Of a stretch of DNA of 23,509 bases, positions 1-6,943 are shown piece after piece. Within the stretch, counting starts at the first letter, position 1, and every line of letters starts with the position of its first letter. The notes beneath the pieces were generated by a model. It made no database searches. It was not told the DNA's origin and worked only from the letters and a program-made list of their open reading frames with translations. Source of the DNA: an uncultured Oscillospiraceae bacterium (GTDB lineage Bacteria > Bacillota > Clostridia > Oscillospirales > Acutalibacteraceae); NCBI GenBank assembly GCA_900544375.1, contig UQUZ01000043.1:1-23509 (forward strand), given 5' to 3'. The position numbers and the translations under genes were made by a program.

Positions 1-44
1 GGGCTGTTGCAAAATGCCTTGCATTTTGCAACAGCCCCTTTTTT
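1..44 (+). terminator. Intrinsic terminator with a perfect 17-bp stem
   Basis: Bases 1-17 and 21-37 are perfect inverted complements around a CTT loop, followed by C and six T (39-44), a textbook rho-independent terminator reading on the plus strand. It must serve a gene left of the window. The stem also lies directly after the stop codon of the minus-strand dehydrogenase (stop at 43-45), so it may end both convergent transcripts; the T-run overlaps that stop codon. The stem resembles the hairpin at 12945-12976. Confidence 0.85.
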
Positions 45-834
45 AGTTGGATCGGGGAAGGCTTTTTGAAATCGCTGTCCGCTTCGGCTGCCGCCTATGC
101 TGCAAGTGGTAGCTTACCGCGAGCACCGCCCGCGTTGGCAGGAACCGCGCCGAGCATTTGGCCAGTTTCATTTGCAGGCCCGGCACGATCAGCATCCTGC
201 GGGCAAACATCTGCTTGAGCGCATATTCCGCAATTTGGTAGCTCGGCTTGCTTGCAGGTGTAAAGGTAACGTCCGCTTTTAAATCAAATTCCGTATTCAC
301 CGGGCCGGGGCACAGGGCGCTGATGGAAACGCGGCTGTTTTGACGCCGCAGTTCCTTCCAAATGGCGAGCGTCAAATGCAGCACATACACCTTTGAAGCG
401 TAGTAGGCGGCCATCAGTGGCCCCGGAGCAAAGGCAGAGGCAGAAGATACATTGAGGAGATAACCCGCATCCCGTGCCGTAAAATCCTTTAAAAAAAGCT
501 TGGTCAGGATATGCACGGCGCGGATATTGGTGTCAATAAGCTTTAATTCCTCCGTCAGATCCGTTTCTTGGAATGCACCGAATACGCCAAACCCGGCATT
601 ATTGATCAGAATATCAATGTGTTCCTCCCGCACTTGTTCATACAGCGCAAAGCATTCCCGCTCCGAGGAGAGATCTGCGCAGATGATCTGTACCGGCACA
701 GGAAGTTCGTTTCTTAACTCTTCCATACGGTTTTCGCGGCGTGCGACGAGGATCAGCTCGCAGCCCATTGAGCCGAGCACATGGGCAAAATCCCTCCCGA
801 TGCCGGAACTTGCCCCCGTAATCAAAGCTTTCAT
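43..834 (-). CDS. SDR-family NAD(P)-dependent oxidoreductase
   Basis: This 263-residue protein is a classical short-chain dehydrogenase/reductase, a soluble Rossmann-fold enzyme that interconverts an alcohol and a ketone using NAD(P)H. Visible motifs are TGASSGIG at residues 6-13 (cofactor glycine loop), ARR at 31-33 after the second strand (arginines suggest NADPH preference), NNAG at 78-81, NVSS at 128-131 holding the catalytic serine, and YYASK at 144-148, the catalytic Tyr/Lys pair. The C-terminus has an extended, arginine-rich tail after residue 215, as in the DltE/YqjQ-like branch. The ATG at 834 is preceded by AAAGGG with an 8-nt gap. It stands alone, divergent from the glycosidase that starts at 1170. 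The family is certain; the substrate cannot be read from sequence. Confidence 0.93.
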   Translation of the reverse strand: MKALITGASSGIGRDFAHVLGSMGCELILVARRENRMEELRNELPVPVQIICADLSSERECFALYEQVREEHIDILINNAGFGVFGAFQETDLTEELKLIDTNIRAVHILTKLFLKDFTARDAGYLLNVSSASAFAPGPLMAAYYASKVYVLHLTLAIWKELRRQNSRVSISALCPGPVNTEFDLKADVTFTPASKPSYQIAEYALKQMFARRMLIVPGLQMKLAKCSARFLPTRAVLAVSYHLQHRRQPKRTAISKSLPRSN

Positions 835-1169
835 ATTGTCAGCCCTTTCCCGTTTTATCGTTCAAATCCTCTCTAGTATTTCCGAATCCAAGGGAAAAAT
901 AGAAGCTTTTCGCTGTAAATGGCTGGGAGTGGCCGCTGGATGTTTCAGAATGCATGGATTTCCGATTTTTATATGGATTGTGCCACATTATCGATTTCCT
1001 TTTTGGGTTCAATTCTCTACAATGCTCATATGGGAGAAAGAAACCGGCCGTAGAAAGCTTTCAGGTTTTAGGCAAGCAAAATTGCCAAATAGTTTGTCTG
1101 GGGCAATGGCGCAATAAAAGGAAAGCCCAGCGCAGTGCAGTGCTGCTGGAGGAAAGGAAACGTTCTATC
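835..1169. other. Divergent intergenic region, no gene seen
   Basis: These 335 bp separate the minus-strand dehydrogenase from the plus-strand glycosidase and should hold promoters for both. The open frame of the glycosidase runs back to 954, but that part has no good ribosome site and reads like non-coding sequence. A small inverted repeat (GGCAA at 1071-1075 with TTGCC at 1082-1086) is present. I found no convincing -35/-10 pair on either strand and claim none. Confidence 0.5.
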
Positions 1170-3581
1170 ATGCTAATTTATCAAAAAGACCGGAGAGCGC
1201 CGGTTCGTCTGTTCGATGATTTCAGCGAGCTTAAGGGGCTCACACCAGGCACTTCGTTTCACTTTCAGGTGTGTAGGGATGAATATTATGTGGTGCAGCT
1301 GCTGCTATGCGAATGCTCTGGCCCCTATACGGTTGTGCCGCGCGGTCTGGATGGGCGTGTGACGATTTACAATACGCAGGGGATCGATAAATTCGGCCGC
1401 CCTTTTGCTAAGCCCTATGAAACACAGTCGGGCCGGATCAATCCGCTCTATATTGGCGTGGATTTTTCTGGGCTTGCGCCGAGCTCCTATTCTGTCTCGA
1501 TTTGTTTGGAGGGCGTGGAGCAGGCAAAAGTTTCCCTTACCTTCCAGGTAACGCGGCAGCGGGTGGCAAACCATGGCTATGATGACCTATGGAGACTCTC
1601 TCGGCTTAACTGGCTCAATAGCACCCGTGCACAGGATGACGAGGTTACCCCGCCCTTCCTTCCTATCCGCACGGACGGGCAAACGCTGGAACTGCTTGGT
1701 CGCACTGTCCGATTAGGCGCCGGGGTGCAGCTCATGCAGATGGAGAGCTATTTTGACGAAGGCGTTAATCTCATGGATACCGTCCAGCGCGTTCTTTTAA
1801 GCGAGGCGGTCACTTTCTCTGCGAAAGGCCAGACTATTTCCTATAGGCCGCCCAGCGTTGAGAACCAAGGCGCCTGGGCAGTGCTTGCGGCGGAGGGCCA
1901 AAGCGAAGCACTGCGTGTGCACACTAGGCTGATTGCCCGCTGTGAGGGCAATTTGGAGTATTTCACAGAGCTTTCCGCAACAGCGGATTGTGAAACGGAA
2001 ATTAGCCTGTGCGTGCCTTTCCATGCGGAGGCGGCGGTTTATAATTGCGGCTTGGGCAAACGCGGCGGCCGGTTTGCCGAGGTTTCAGCCATATGGGGTG
2101 ATCAGCGGCACGATAGCATGTATATCGGTACGGTCAACGCAGGGGTGATGATCCGCCTGAAGGCGGAGGATTACCGCACGCCGCTGGTCAATGTGTATTA
2201 TCATAATCTGCCGATTGTGCGCCCCATCGAAACCTGGGAGAACCATGGCCTTGGCACGATGAAAGCGCACCGGGCGGTAAACGGCGCGGTTTTTGAGGCG
2301 CGCACCGGGCGTTTCTTACTAAAAAAGGGAGAGCGCCGGGTTTTTCGCTATGAATTCTTTCTCACGCCCTACAGGCCAATTGATTACCAAAAGCATTTTG
2401 GCGTGCGCTATTATCATAGCAACGCCATGAAGGGCAACGAGGATCGGCATTTGAAAAAGGCGGAGCAACATGGCCTGAATTATATGAACATCCACCATGG
2501 CAATGATTTGCATCCTTATATCAACTATCCCTTTATCGAAACGGAGCGGATGAAGCGCTTTGTGCAGGCGGCGGCACAGAAGGGGATTGGGGTCAAGGTC
2601 TATTACACGGCGCGGGAGATGAGCAATCATACCGCTGAGGTGTTTTGCTATAAAGCCTTTGGAAAGGAGATCATCCTTCAGCAGAAAGGGCAGGGGCTTG
2701 ATACTTTCCATGACCGGGAGTGGCTGCACCGCTATTTTGGGGAAAATGTGATTCCGGCCTGGCAAGTGCATTACCGCTCCGGCCCGCACAAGGGGGATGA
2801 TGATATTGCCTTTATCATCCAGCCGGATTCCCGGATTGAGAACTATTATATTGAAGGCCTGCAATGGCTGGTGGATCAGATCGGAATCAAGGGCATCTAT
2901 ATCGATGATACGTCTCTGGATGCCGTCACTCTACGCCGCGCGCGCAAAGTGTTGGATCAGGTGGGCGGCCTGATCGATATGCATATGTGGAATCATGAAG
3001 AGGCCAGGGCAGGCGACGCCGCATGCGTGAATATCTATGCCGATATCCTGCCCTTTCTGGATACCCTCTGGATTGGAGAGGGCTTTGACTGCCGGAAGCT
3101 TCCCGCCGATTACATCCTCACGGAGGTCAGCGGCCTGCCCTACGGCAACACCAGCCAGATGCTGGAGGGCGGCGGGAACCCATATGTCGGCATGCTTTAT
3201 GCGATGAATAACCGCTATGGCTGGGGCGTTTATAATGCCGATCGAATCTACCGTATTTGGGATGCCTTCGGCATACAGCAGGCGCAGATGCTCGGCTATT
3301 GGCACAGCAAGTGCCCAATCCGTACGGATCATCCTGAGGTGCTCGTCACGGTTTATCAAAAGCCGGATGCGTTGCTGGCAGTGGCCTACAATTTTTCAGA
3401 GAAAGCGCAAAGCTTTCATTATGAGATCGATTTGGAAAGGCTTCCGTTTCGCCCTGGCAGGAAGGAGCCGGTGCGTCTATATGCAAAAGAATGGCGCAAA
3501 ATAAAGCGGGCGACCAATTTAGGGGGAGAAAATATCCTCCCCAAACGGGATGGCGTGATGTTCCTTTTGCACAAAGCCTAA
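1170..3581 (+). CDS. Putative cytosolic glycoside hydrolase, GH123/DUF6067-like
   Basis: This 803-residue protein is likely a retaining or related TIM-barrel glycosidase. Residues ~1-430 look like beta-sandwich domains. From about 435 a (beta/alpha)8-like region follows: YYH, then INIHHG-type and NPYINYPF-like strands, a YIDD motif with D579-D580, and WIGEG with E637. Those acids are catalytic candidates. A beta-rich C-terminal domain (~730-803) resembles the ending domains of many glycosidases. The layout resembles the DUF6067/GH123 N-terminal family that includes beta-N-acetylgalactosaminidase relatives, but I cannot confirm the family without a profile search. No signal peptide is seen, so it should act in the cytosol. 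I chose ATG 1170 because GGAGGAAAGG lies about 10 nt upstream; the open frame extends to 954 without a ribosome site. It appears monocistronic and ends before the hairpin at 3638. Confidence 0.75.
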   Translation: MLIYQKDRRAPVRLFDDFSELKGLTPGTSFHFQVCRDEYYVVQLLLCECSGPYTVVPRGLDGRVTIYNTQGIDKFGRPFAKPYETQSGRINPLYIGVDFSGLAPSSYSVSICLEGVEQAKVSLTFQVTRQRVANHGYDDLWRLSRLNWLNSTRAQDDEVTPPFLPIRTDGQTLELLGRTVRLGAGVQLMQMESYFDEGVNLMDTVQRVLLSEAVTFSAKGQTISYRPPSVENQGAWAVLAAEGQSEALRVHTRLIARCEGNLEYFTELSATADCETEISLCVPFHAEAAVYNCGLGKRGGRFAEVSAIWGDQRHDSMYIGTVNAGVMIRLKAEDYRTPLVNVYYHNLPIVRPIETWENHGLGTMKAHRAVNGAVFEARTGRFLLKKGERRVFRYEFFLTPYRPIDYQKHFGVRYYHSNAMKGNEDRHLKKAEQHGLNYMNIHHGNDLHPYINYPFIETERMKRFVQAAAQKGIGVKVYYTAREMSNHTAEVFCYKAFGKEIILQQKGQGLDTFHDREWLHRYFGENVIPAWQVHYRSGPHKGDDDIAFIIQPDSRIENYYIEGLQWLVDQIGIKGIYIDDTSLDAVTLRRARKVLDQVGGLIDMHMWNHEEARAGDAACVNIYADILPFLDTLWIGEGFDCRKLPADYILTEVSGLPYGNTSQMLEGGGNPYVGMLYAMNNRYGWGVYNADRIYRIWDAFGIQQAQMLGYWHSKCPIRTDHPEVLVTVYQKPDALLAVAYNFSEKAQSFHYEIDLERLPFRPGRKEPVRLYAKEWRKIKRATNLGGENILPKRDGVMFLLHKA

Positions 3582-3587
3582 AGCAAG

Positions 3588-3662
3588 ACGATCTGTTTGT
3601 GTGTGGAGCATTGGGGGAAATGCCGATTAACGCGAAACGCCTCCTGCCGCGCAATGGTAACG
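3588..3662. repeat. Diverged repeat shared with 21770-21814, copy A
   Basis: Bases 3618-3662 align without gaps to the reverse complement of 21770-21814 with about 33 of 45 identities counted by eye, including an exact 16-base run (AAACGCCTCCTGCCGC, 3635-3650). The motif ACGATCTGTTTG at 3588-3599 also occurs in both direct-repeat copies near 21711 and 21829. The stretch is non-coding, right after the GH123-like gene, and contains its terminator. Confidence 0.4.
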
Positions 3663-3677
3663 ACAGGGGCGCTTTTT
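3638..3677 (+). terminator. Probable intrinsic terminator of the GH123-like gene
   Basis: CGCC-T-CCTG (3638-3646) can pair with CAGGGGCG (3664-3671) with one bulged T, followed by C and five T (3673-3677). The loop is long (17 nt), so the stem is only moderately convincing. It is in the right place, 57 nt after the stop. The same stretch is part of a sequence that recurs in inverse orientation at 21770-21814. Confidence 0.5.
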
Positions 3678-3702
3678 GATGATATAAGGGGTAAAAGAAG
3701 CA

Positions 3703-3736
3703 AGGCCCGGAAGCCAATTGATTGGCTTCCGGGCCT
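3703..3736 (-). terminator. Intrinsic terminator of the GT2-DUF6020 operon
   Basis: Bases 3703-3718 and 3721-3736 form a perfect 16-bp stem with a 2-base loop (TG). On the minus strand the stem follows the DUF6020 stop codon by 27 nt and is followed by TTGCTTCTTTT. The plus strand has no T-run after it, so it mainly serves the minus strand but could also stop the convergent glycosidase transcript. Confidence 0.8.
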
Positions 3737-3763
3737 GCGCTTATGAGCGGTGATGGTTGCGCT

Positions 3764-5668
3764 TTAACCAGCCGCTTCCGCCGCTGCCCTCGCGCCTTTC
3801 GCCGGGTTTTTATTTGGCAATGGGGCAAGGAAGGTAATGCTGGCAAGGAAGGGCAGCGTGGTAAACAGGCAGTAGATATATCGGAATTCCGCATACACCG
3901 GGGTGGAGATCATCAGTGTCAGGAATACGGCGACAACCGGCAGGAAAGCCATCAGCAGCCGCGCCCGCTTTTTTACAATGCAGATCGCGCCGAGTGCAAA
4001 GGCTGCCAGCATATTCAGACCAATGCTCCAAAGCATCCCATAGATAGGGATGGAACGGTAGCTGGTAGCCGCATTTGTCACCCAATCATAAAGGGGGCCG
4101 CCGATCAAAGGCGTCATGGATGCGCCGAAGTCGTTATCGAGCATATAGGTCCACACATTCCAATATTGCACGTCCGGATACCAATAACCATAGGTTTGAT
4201 CAGCCTGCGCTTTGAGAATCTCCCCCGGATATTGAATGGCGAGACTGACCCATAGCTTAATATATTCCCATTTGTATTCCGAGAACGCCTGTTGGTTGTC
4301 ATACCTGCGGATCAAATTCTTTACCGGATCGGAAATGGTGGGCCGATAAGCCTGTTTAATCTCCTCTACAGGCGCAAGCTTTTCGATCAGCTCAATTTGC
4401 TCCTCTGTCAGCGGCTTTTCATCAACGATGATGCGGGCAATATGTTGTAAAGGGATCGAGAGCGCTTCCACGGTATCGACGGGGATCACATGGAATGCGG
4501 AAATGACGGGCCCCAGCACAATTAGGGTGACGATTACGCTTATCATGCCGGAAGCGAGCACAGGCAGCCATTGCTTACGCAGCATCACCACGGCAAACGG
4601 GATGCACAGCGCAAAGGCCAAAAAACCGTTTGTACGCAAAAGGCTCATCAAAACCCCTGTGATGGTAAACATGGGCAGCACAGGCCAGATGGACTCTCCG
4701 CTGCGGTATCGATTTAAAAGCTTCCAAAGGGAAATGGCAAACAGCAGCACCACTCCGCCGAATAAGATATCCTTCCACATTGTCAGGCTGTACATCGCAT
4801 GGAAAGGAACCAGCGCAAAATAGGCCAGCAGCCCGATGCACCAGCCTGTTTTTGCCCCTTGGCGGTAAACCGTATGAATCAGGTAAGAGAAGATGAGGGC
4901 CATCGTTGTCATCTGGAATAACGTATAGGTGGCGATTCCAGCGTTTGCCGTGCCAAAAATTGCGTAGCCGATGGAATAGAACAGCTTGATAATCATGGTG
5001 TGCGTGAAGGGATGGTGGTTGCTCAGCGGCCGGATGCCAAGGATCTGATCCATCTGCCATACGGAATCATTGGAAAGAATCCCGGGAAAGTAAGCGAGAA
5101 AATAGGGGAGCCAGCAGATAAAAATAATGAGAAAACAGCACAGAAAAACGGCCCAGTTTTCCATCGGCGGCGCCTTTGTACGCAGGATGGTAAATCTGCC
5201 TGCGCATTCATACAACCGCTGAAAGCAAAAATAGAAGAAAAGCAAAAGCCCCGCCGCGATAAAAGCGGTTAGCAGGCCTTGCTGAACAGGGCTGTTTTGA
5301 AAATCCTCCATGCGGATGCCGTAATATAGATTATCCTCTTTGCTATATCTGCCCAACAGGGCGATTACCGTACACGCCGCCGAAGAGATCAGAGCGAGCG
5401 TTTTGATTTGACGGGTAGATTGAAACCCGTATTTGTAATAGAAATAAAAAATACCGGCCACAAGGAATAGGCAAACGCTGCTCATCACGCTTAATTCTAG
5501 AAAAACAGCGGCGGCCATGGTGGAAATGCAGGCCATGCCAAAGAGAAGCGCCGTGCGTAAATGCGCAGGAAGCTCAAATTCCGGGGCTGTTTGTGTTGCA
5601 GCTTTCATGCTTGTGATCATTCCTTTCTTTGCGAGCGGGTGCAAAAGGGTGCAAAAAATATTTTTCAC
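3764..5668 (-). CDS. DUF6020-family multi-pass membrane protein
   Basis: This 634-residue integral membrane protein has about 12-13 hydrophobic segments across its length with two larger polar stretches, roughly residues 420-500 and 515-560. The sequence LSNDSVWQMDQ followed by SNHHPFTHT near residues 215-245 is a polar, histidine-rich site between membrane helices, typical of DUF6020 and of GT-C-like glycosyltransferases that use lipid-linked sugars. The role is inferred: transfer of a sugar in envelope polysaccharide or lipid modification. The GTG start at 5668 overlaps the upstream TGA stop by four bases (GTGA) and has AAAGG 7 nt before it, so it is translationally coupled to the GT2 gene. 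An alternative ATG at 5608 has AAAGG 13 nt upstream. The family call is fairly sure, the function is not. Confidence 0.82.
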   Translation of the reverse strand: MKNIFCTLLHPLAKKGMITSMKAATQTAPEFELPAHLRTALLFGMACISTMAAAVFLELSVMSSVCLFLVAGIFYFYYKYGFQSTRQIKTLALISSAACTVIALLGRYSKEDNLYYGIRMEDFQNSPVQQGLLTAFIAAGLLLFFYFCFQRLYECAGRFTILRTKAPPMENWAVFLCCFLIIFICWLPYFLAYFPGILSNDSVWQMDQILGIRPLSNHHPFTHTMIIKLFYSIGYAIFGTANAGIATYTLFQMTTMALIFSYLIHTVYRQGAKTGWCIGLLAYFALVPFHAMYSLTMWKDILFGGVVLLFAISLWKLLNRYRSGESIWPVLPMFTITGVLMSLLRTNGFLAFALCIPFAVVMLRKQWLPVLASGMISVIVTLIVLGPVISAFHVIPVDTVEALSIPLQHIARIIVDEKPLTEEQIELIEKLAPVEEIKQAYRPTISDPVKNLIRRYDNQQAFSEYKWEYIKLWVSLAIQYPGEILKAQADQTYGYWYPDVQYWNVWTYMLDNDFGASMTPLIGGPLYDWVTNAATSYRSIPIYGMLWSIGLNMLAAFALGAICIVKKRARLLMAFLPVVAVFLTLMISTPVYAEFRYIYCLFTTLPFLASITFLAPLPNKNPAKGARAAAEAAG

Positions 5669-6600
5669 CCTTCATCCTTTTTCCCCTTTTCTTGCAGATG
5701 TAAGTAGAGCTCAAAAAGCTGGCGATGCTTTACCCGGATGGAATCCAGGATCAATCCACAACTGAATGAGAGGAGCGCACAAACCGCGCTAAAGCAGGAA
5801 ACAATCAAAGTGGGGAAACGCGGCACTAGTCCGGTGCGGAAATAATAGATCAAAACCGGGAGGAAAAGCACCGCTGCAAATAGGGCGAGGATCAGCGCGA
5901 ACAACCCAAAAAACTGAAGCGGCTTATATTCGCGGAACAGGCGGAAAATGGTGATTAACACCTTGAAGCCGTCGGAAAAGGTGTTGAGCTTTGAAACGCT
6001 GCCCTCCATGCGGTCGCGGTAGCTGATCGGTATTTCGCGGATAGCAAGGTTTTTATCAAGCGCATGTACGGTCATCTCCGTTTCAATCTCAAATCCGGCG
6101 GATAACACTGGGAAGCTTTTGACGAAGCGGCGGCTGAATGCACGGCATCCGGTCATGATATCCTTTACGTTGCTGTTGAAGATAAAGTTGATGAGCCCGC
6201 GCACCATCCGATTGCCCAAATTGTGAAAAGGGCGTTTATTTTCAGTGAAATAAGTGCTGGAGAGCCGGTCCCCAATGGCCATTTCCGCCTTGCCATCCAA
6301 CACTAGCTGCGCAACCTTCACGGCGTCCTCCGCCGGATAGGTGTCGTCCCCATCGACCATGATGTAGCAATCCGCATCGATATCACGGAACATGCTGCGC
6401 ACAACATTGCCTTTTCCCTGCTGGTATTCGGGCACGACGATCGCGCCATGTTCCAGCGCGACTTGTGCCGTTTTGTCAGAAGAGTTATTATCGTATACAT
6501 AGATATCCGCTTCCGGCAGATGCTGATGAAAATCTTCAATCACATTTGCAATCGTCAATTCTTCATTATAGCATGGAACCAGCACTGCAATCTTCTTCAT
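5665..6600 (-). CDS. GT2-family glycosyltransferase with two C-terminal membrane helices
   Basis: This 311-residue enzyme is a family 2 glycosyltransferase of the polyprenyl-phosphate sugar synthase type. It likely transfers a hexose from a nucleotide-sugar to undecaprenyl phosphate on the inner membrane face. Visible are VPCYNEE (8-14), the nucleotide-binding YDNNSSDKT (36-44), the metal-binding DGDDTYP (83-89), TGCRAFSR (150-157), and two membrane helices at about 228-252 and 263-287. I chose ATG 6600 because AGGGGG lies about 6 nt before it and MKKIAVLVP is the normal family N-terminus; the frame extends upstream to 6762 across the promoter. It forms an operon with the DUF6020 gene, whose GTG start overlaps this stop. 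GT2 makers of lipid-linked sugar are often paired with multi-pass transferases that use the product, which fits this pair. Confidence 0.92.
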   Translation of the reverse strand: MKKIAVLVPCYNEELTIANVIEDFHQHLPEADIYVYDNNSSDKTAQVALEHGAIVVPEYQQGKGNVVRSMFRDIDADCYIMVDGDDTYPAEDAVKVAQLVLDGKAEMAIGDRLSSTYFTENKRPFHNLGNRMVRGLINFIFNSNVKDIMTGCRAFSRRFVKSFPVLSAGFEIETEMTVHALDKNLAIREIPISYRDRMEGSVSKLNTFSDGFKVLITIFRLFREYKPLQFFGLFALILALFAAVLFLPVLIYYFRTGLVPRFPTLIVSCFSAVCALLSFSCGLILDSIRVKHRQLFELYLHLQEKGKKDEG

Positions 6601-6666
6601 TTTATACCCCCTATCTTTCTCAACAAACGAGAAAATTTTTAATTCCGCAAGGAACAGATATGGCTC

Positions 6667-6695
6667 AGTATAGCATGTCTGCATCAAAAGATCAA
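6667..6695 (-). promoter_or_regulatory. Sigma-A-type promoter of the GT2-DUF6020 operon
   Basis: On the minus strand TTGATC (6690-6695) and TATACT (6667-6672) are separated by exactly 17 bp, with a TGC extended -10 just upstream of TATACT. The start would be near 6660, giving a leader of about 60 nt before ATG 6600. This also argues against the longer reading of the gene that starts at 6762. Confidence 0.75.
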
Positions 6696-6707
6696 ATCCG
6701 GAGCCGC

Positions 6708-6743
6708 AACCGCAGACATCAATTTTTGCGGTTGATAAACCGC
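6708..6743. repeat. AACCGC/GCGGTT half-site cluster
   Basis: AACCGCA (6708-6714), TGCGGTT (6727-6733) and AACCGC (6738-6743) form two overlapping inverted repeats that share the middle arm. They lie just upstream of the -35 box of the GT2 promoter in its direction of reading, a position typical of an activator site. No regulator can be named. Confidence 0.4.
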
Positions 6744-6746
6744 GTT

Positions 6747-6777
6747 CTGTAGCGGCGAACACCGTTCGCCGCTACAG
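6747..6777. repeat. Perfect 14-bp inverted repeat with 3-base loop
   Basis: Arms CTGTAGCGGCGAAC (6747-6760) and GTTCGCCGCTACAG (6764-6777) match perfectly around ACC. There is no T-run on either side, so a simple intrinsic terminator is unlikely. It lies between the GH98 terminator and the GT2 promoter and could be an operator or a backup stem that stops readthrough. Confidence 0.6.
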
Positions 6778-6830
6778 ATCAAAATGGATTGTCATTGCAC
6801 TGGCTTGCAGTTTCATACAGGGCGGATAAA

Positions 6831-6867
6831 CAAAACCGGGCCCGGTATGTAGCCGAGCCTGGTTTTG
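6831..6867 (-). terminator. Probable terminator after the GH98 gene
   Basis: Bases 6831-6845 and 6853-6867 form a 15-bp stem with two non-Watson-Crick positions and a 7-nt loop. The arms begin and end in CAAAA/TTTTG, so the T-rich tail is partly inside the stem; on the minus strand it continues TTTAT. It sits 77 nt after the GH98 stop. It might also act for plus-strand transcripts, but no gene enters from that side. Confidence 0.6.
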
Positions 6868-6943
6868 CTTTGTGTTTTGAACAGCGCAAGCAATTTTTGA
6901 GCAGACGATATAGCAAAAGGGTTATATCATTTTTGAGTTCCTA

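Larger units (their letters stand above)
6601..6943. other. Intergenic region between the GH98 gene and the GT2 operon
   Basis: These 343 bp hold no gene. In minus-strand order they contain a probable terminator for the GH98 gene (6831-6867), a perfect 14-bp palindrome (6747-6777), repeated AACCGC/GCGGTT half-sites (6708-6743) and the GT2 promoter (6667-6695). Confidence 0.7.

Noticed and set aside
954..1169. Longer N-terminus of the GH123-like protein
   Set aside because: No ribosome site before 954, while GGAGGAAAGG precedes ATG 1170; the upstream part looks non-coding.
3722..4255. 177-residue open frame on the plus strand within the DUF6020 gene
   Set aside because: It is antisense to the membrane protein and starts in the terminator stem; no ribosome site.
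6601..6762. Longer N-terminus of the GT2 protein
   Set aside because: It would cover the promoter at 6667-6695, and the normal family start is MKKIAVLVP at 6600.
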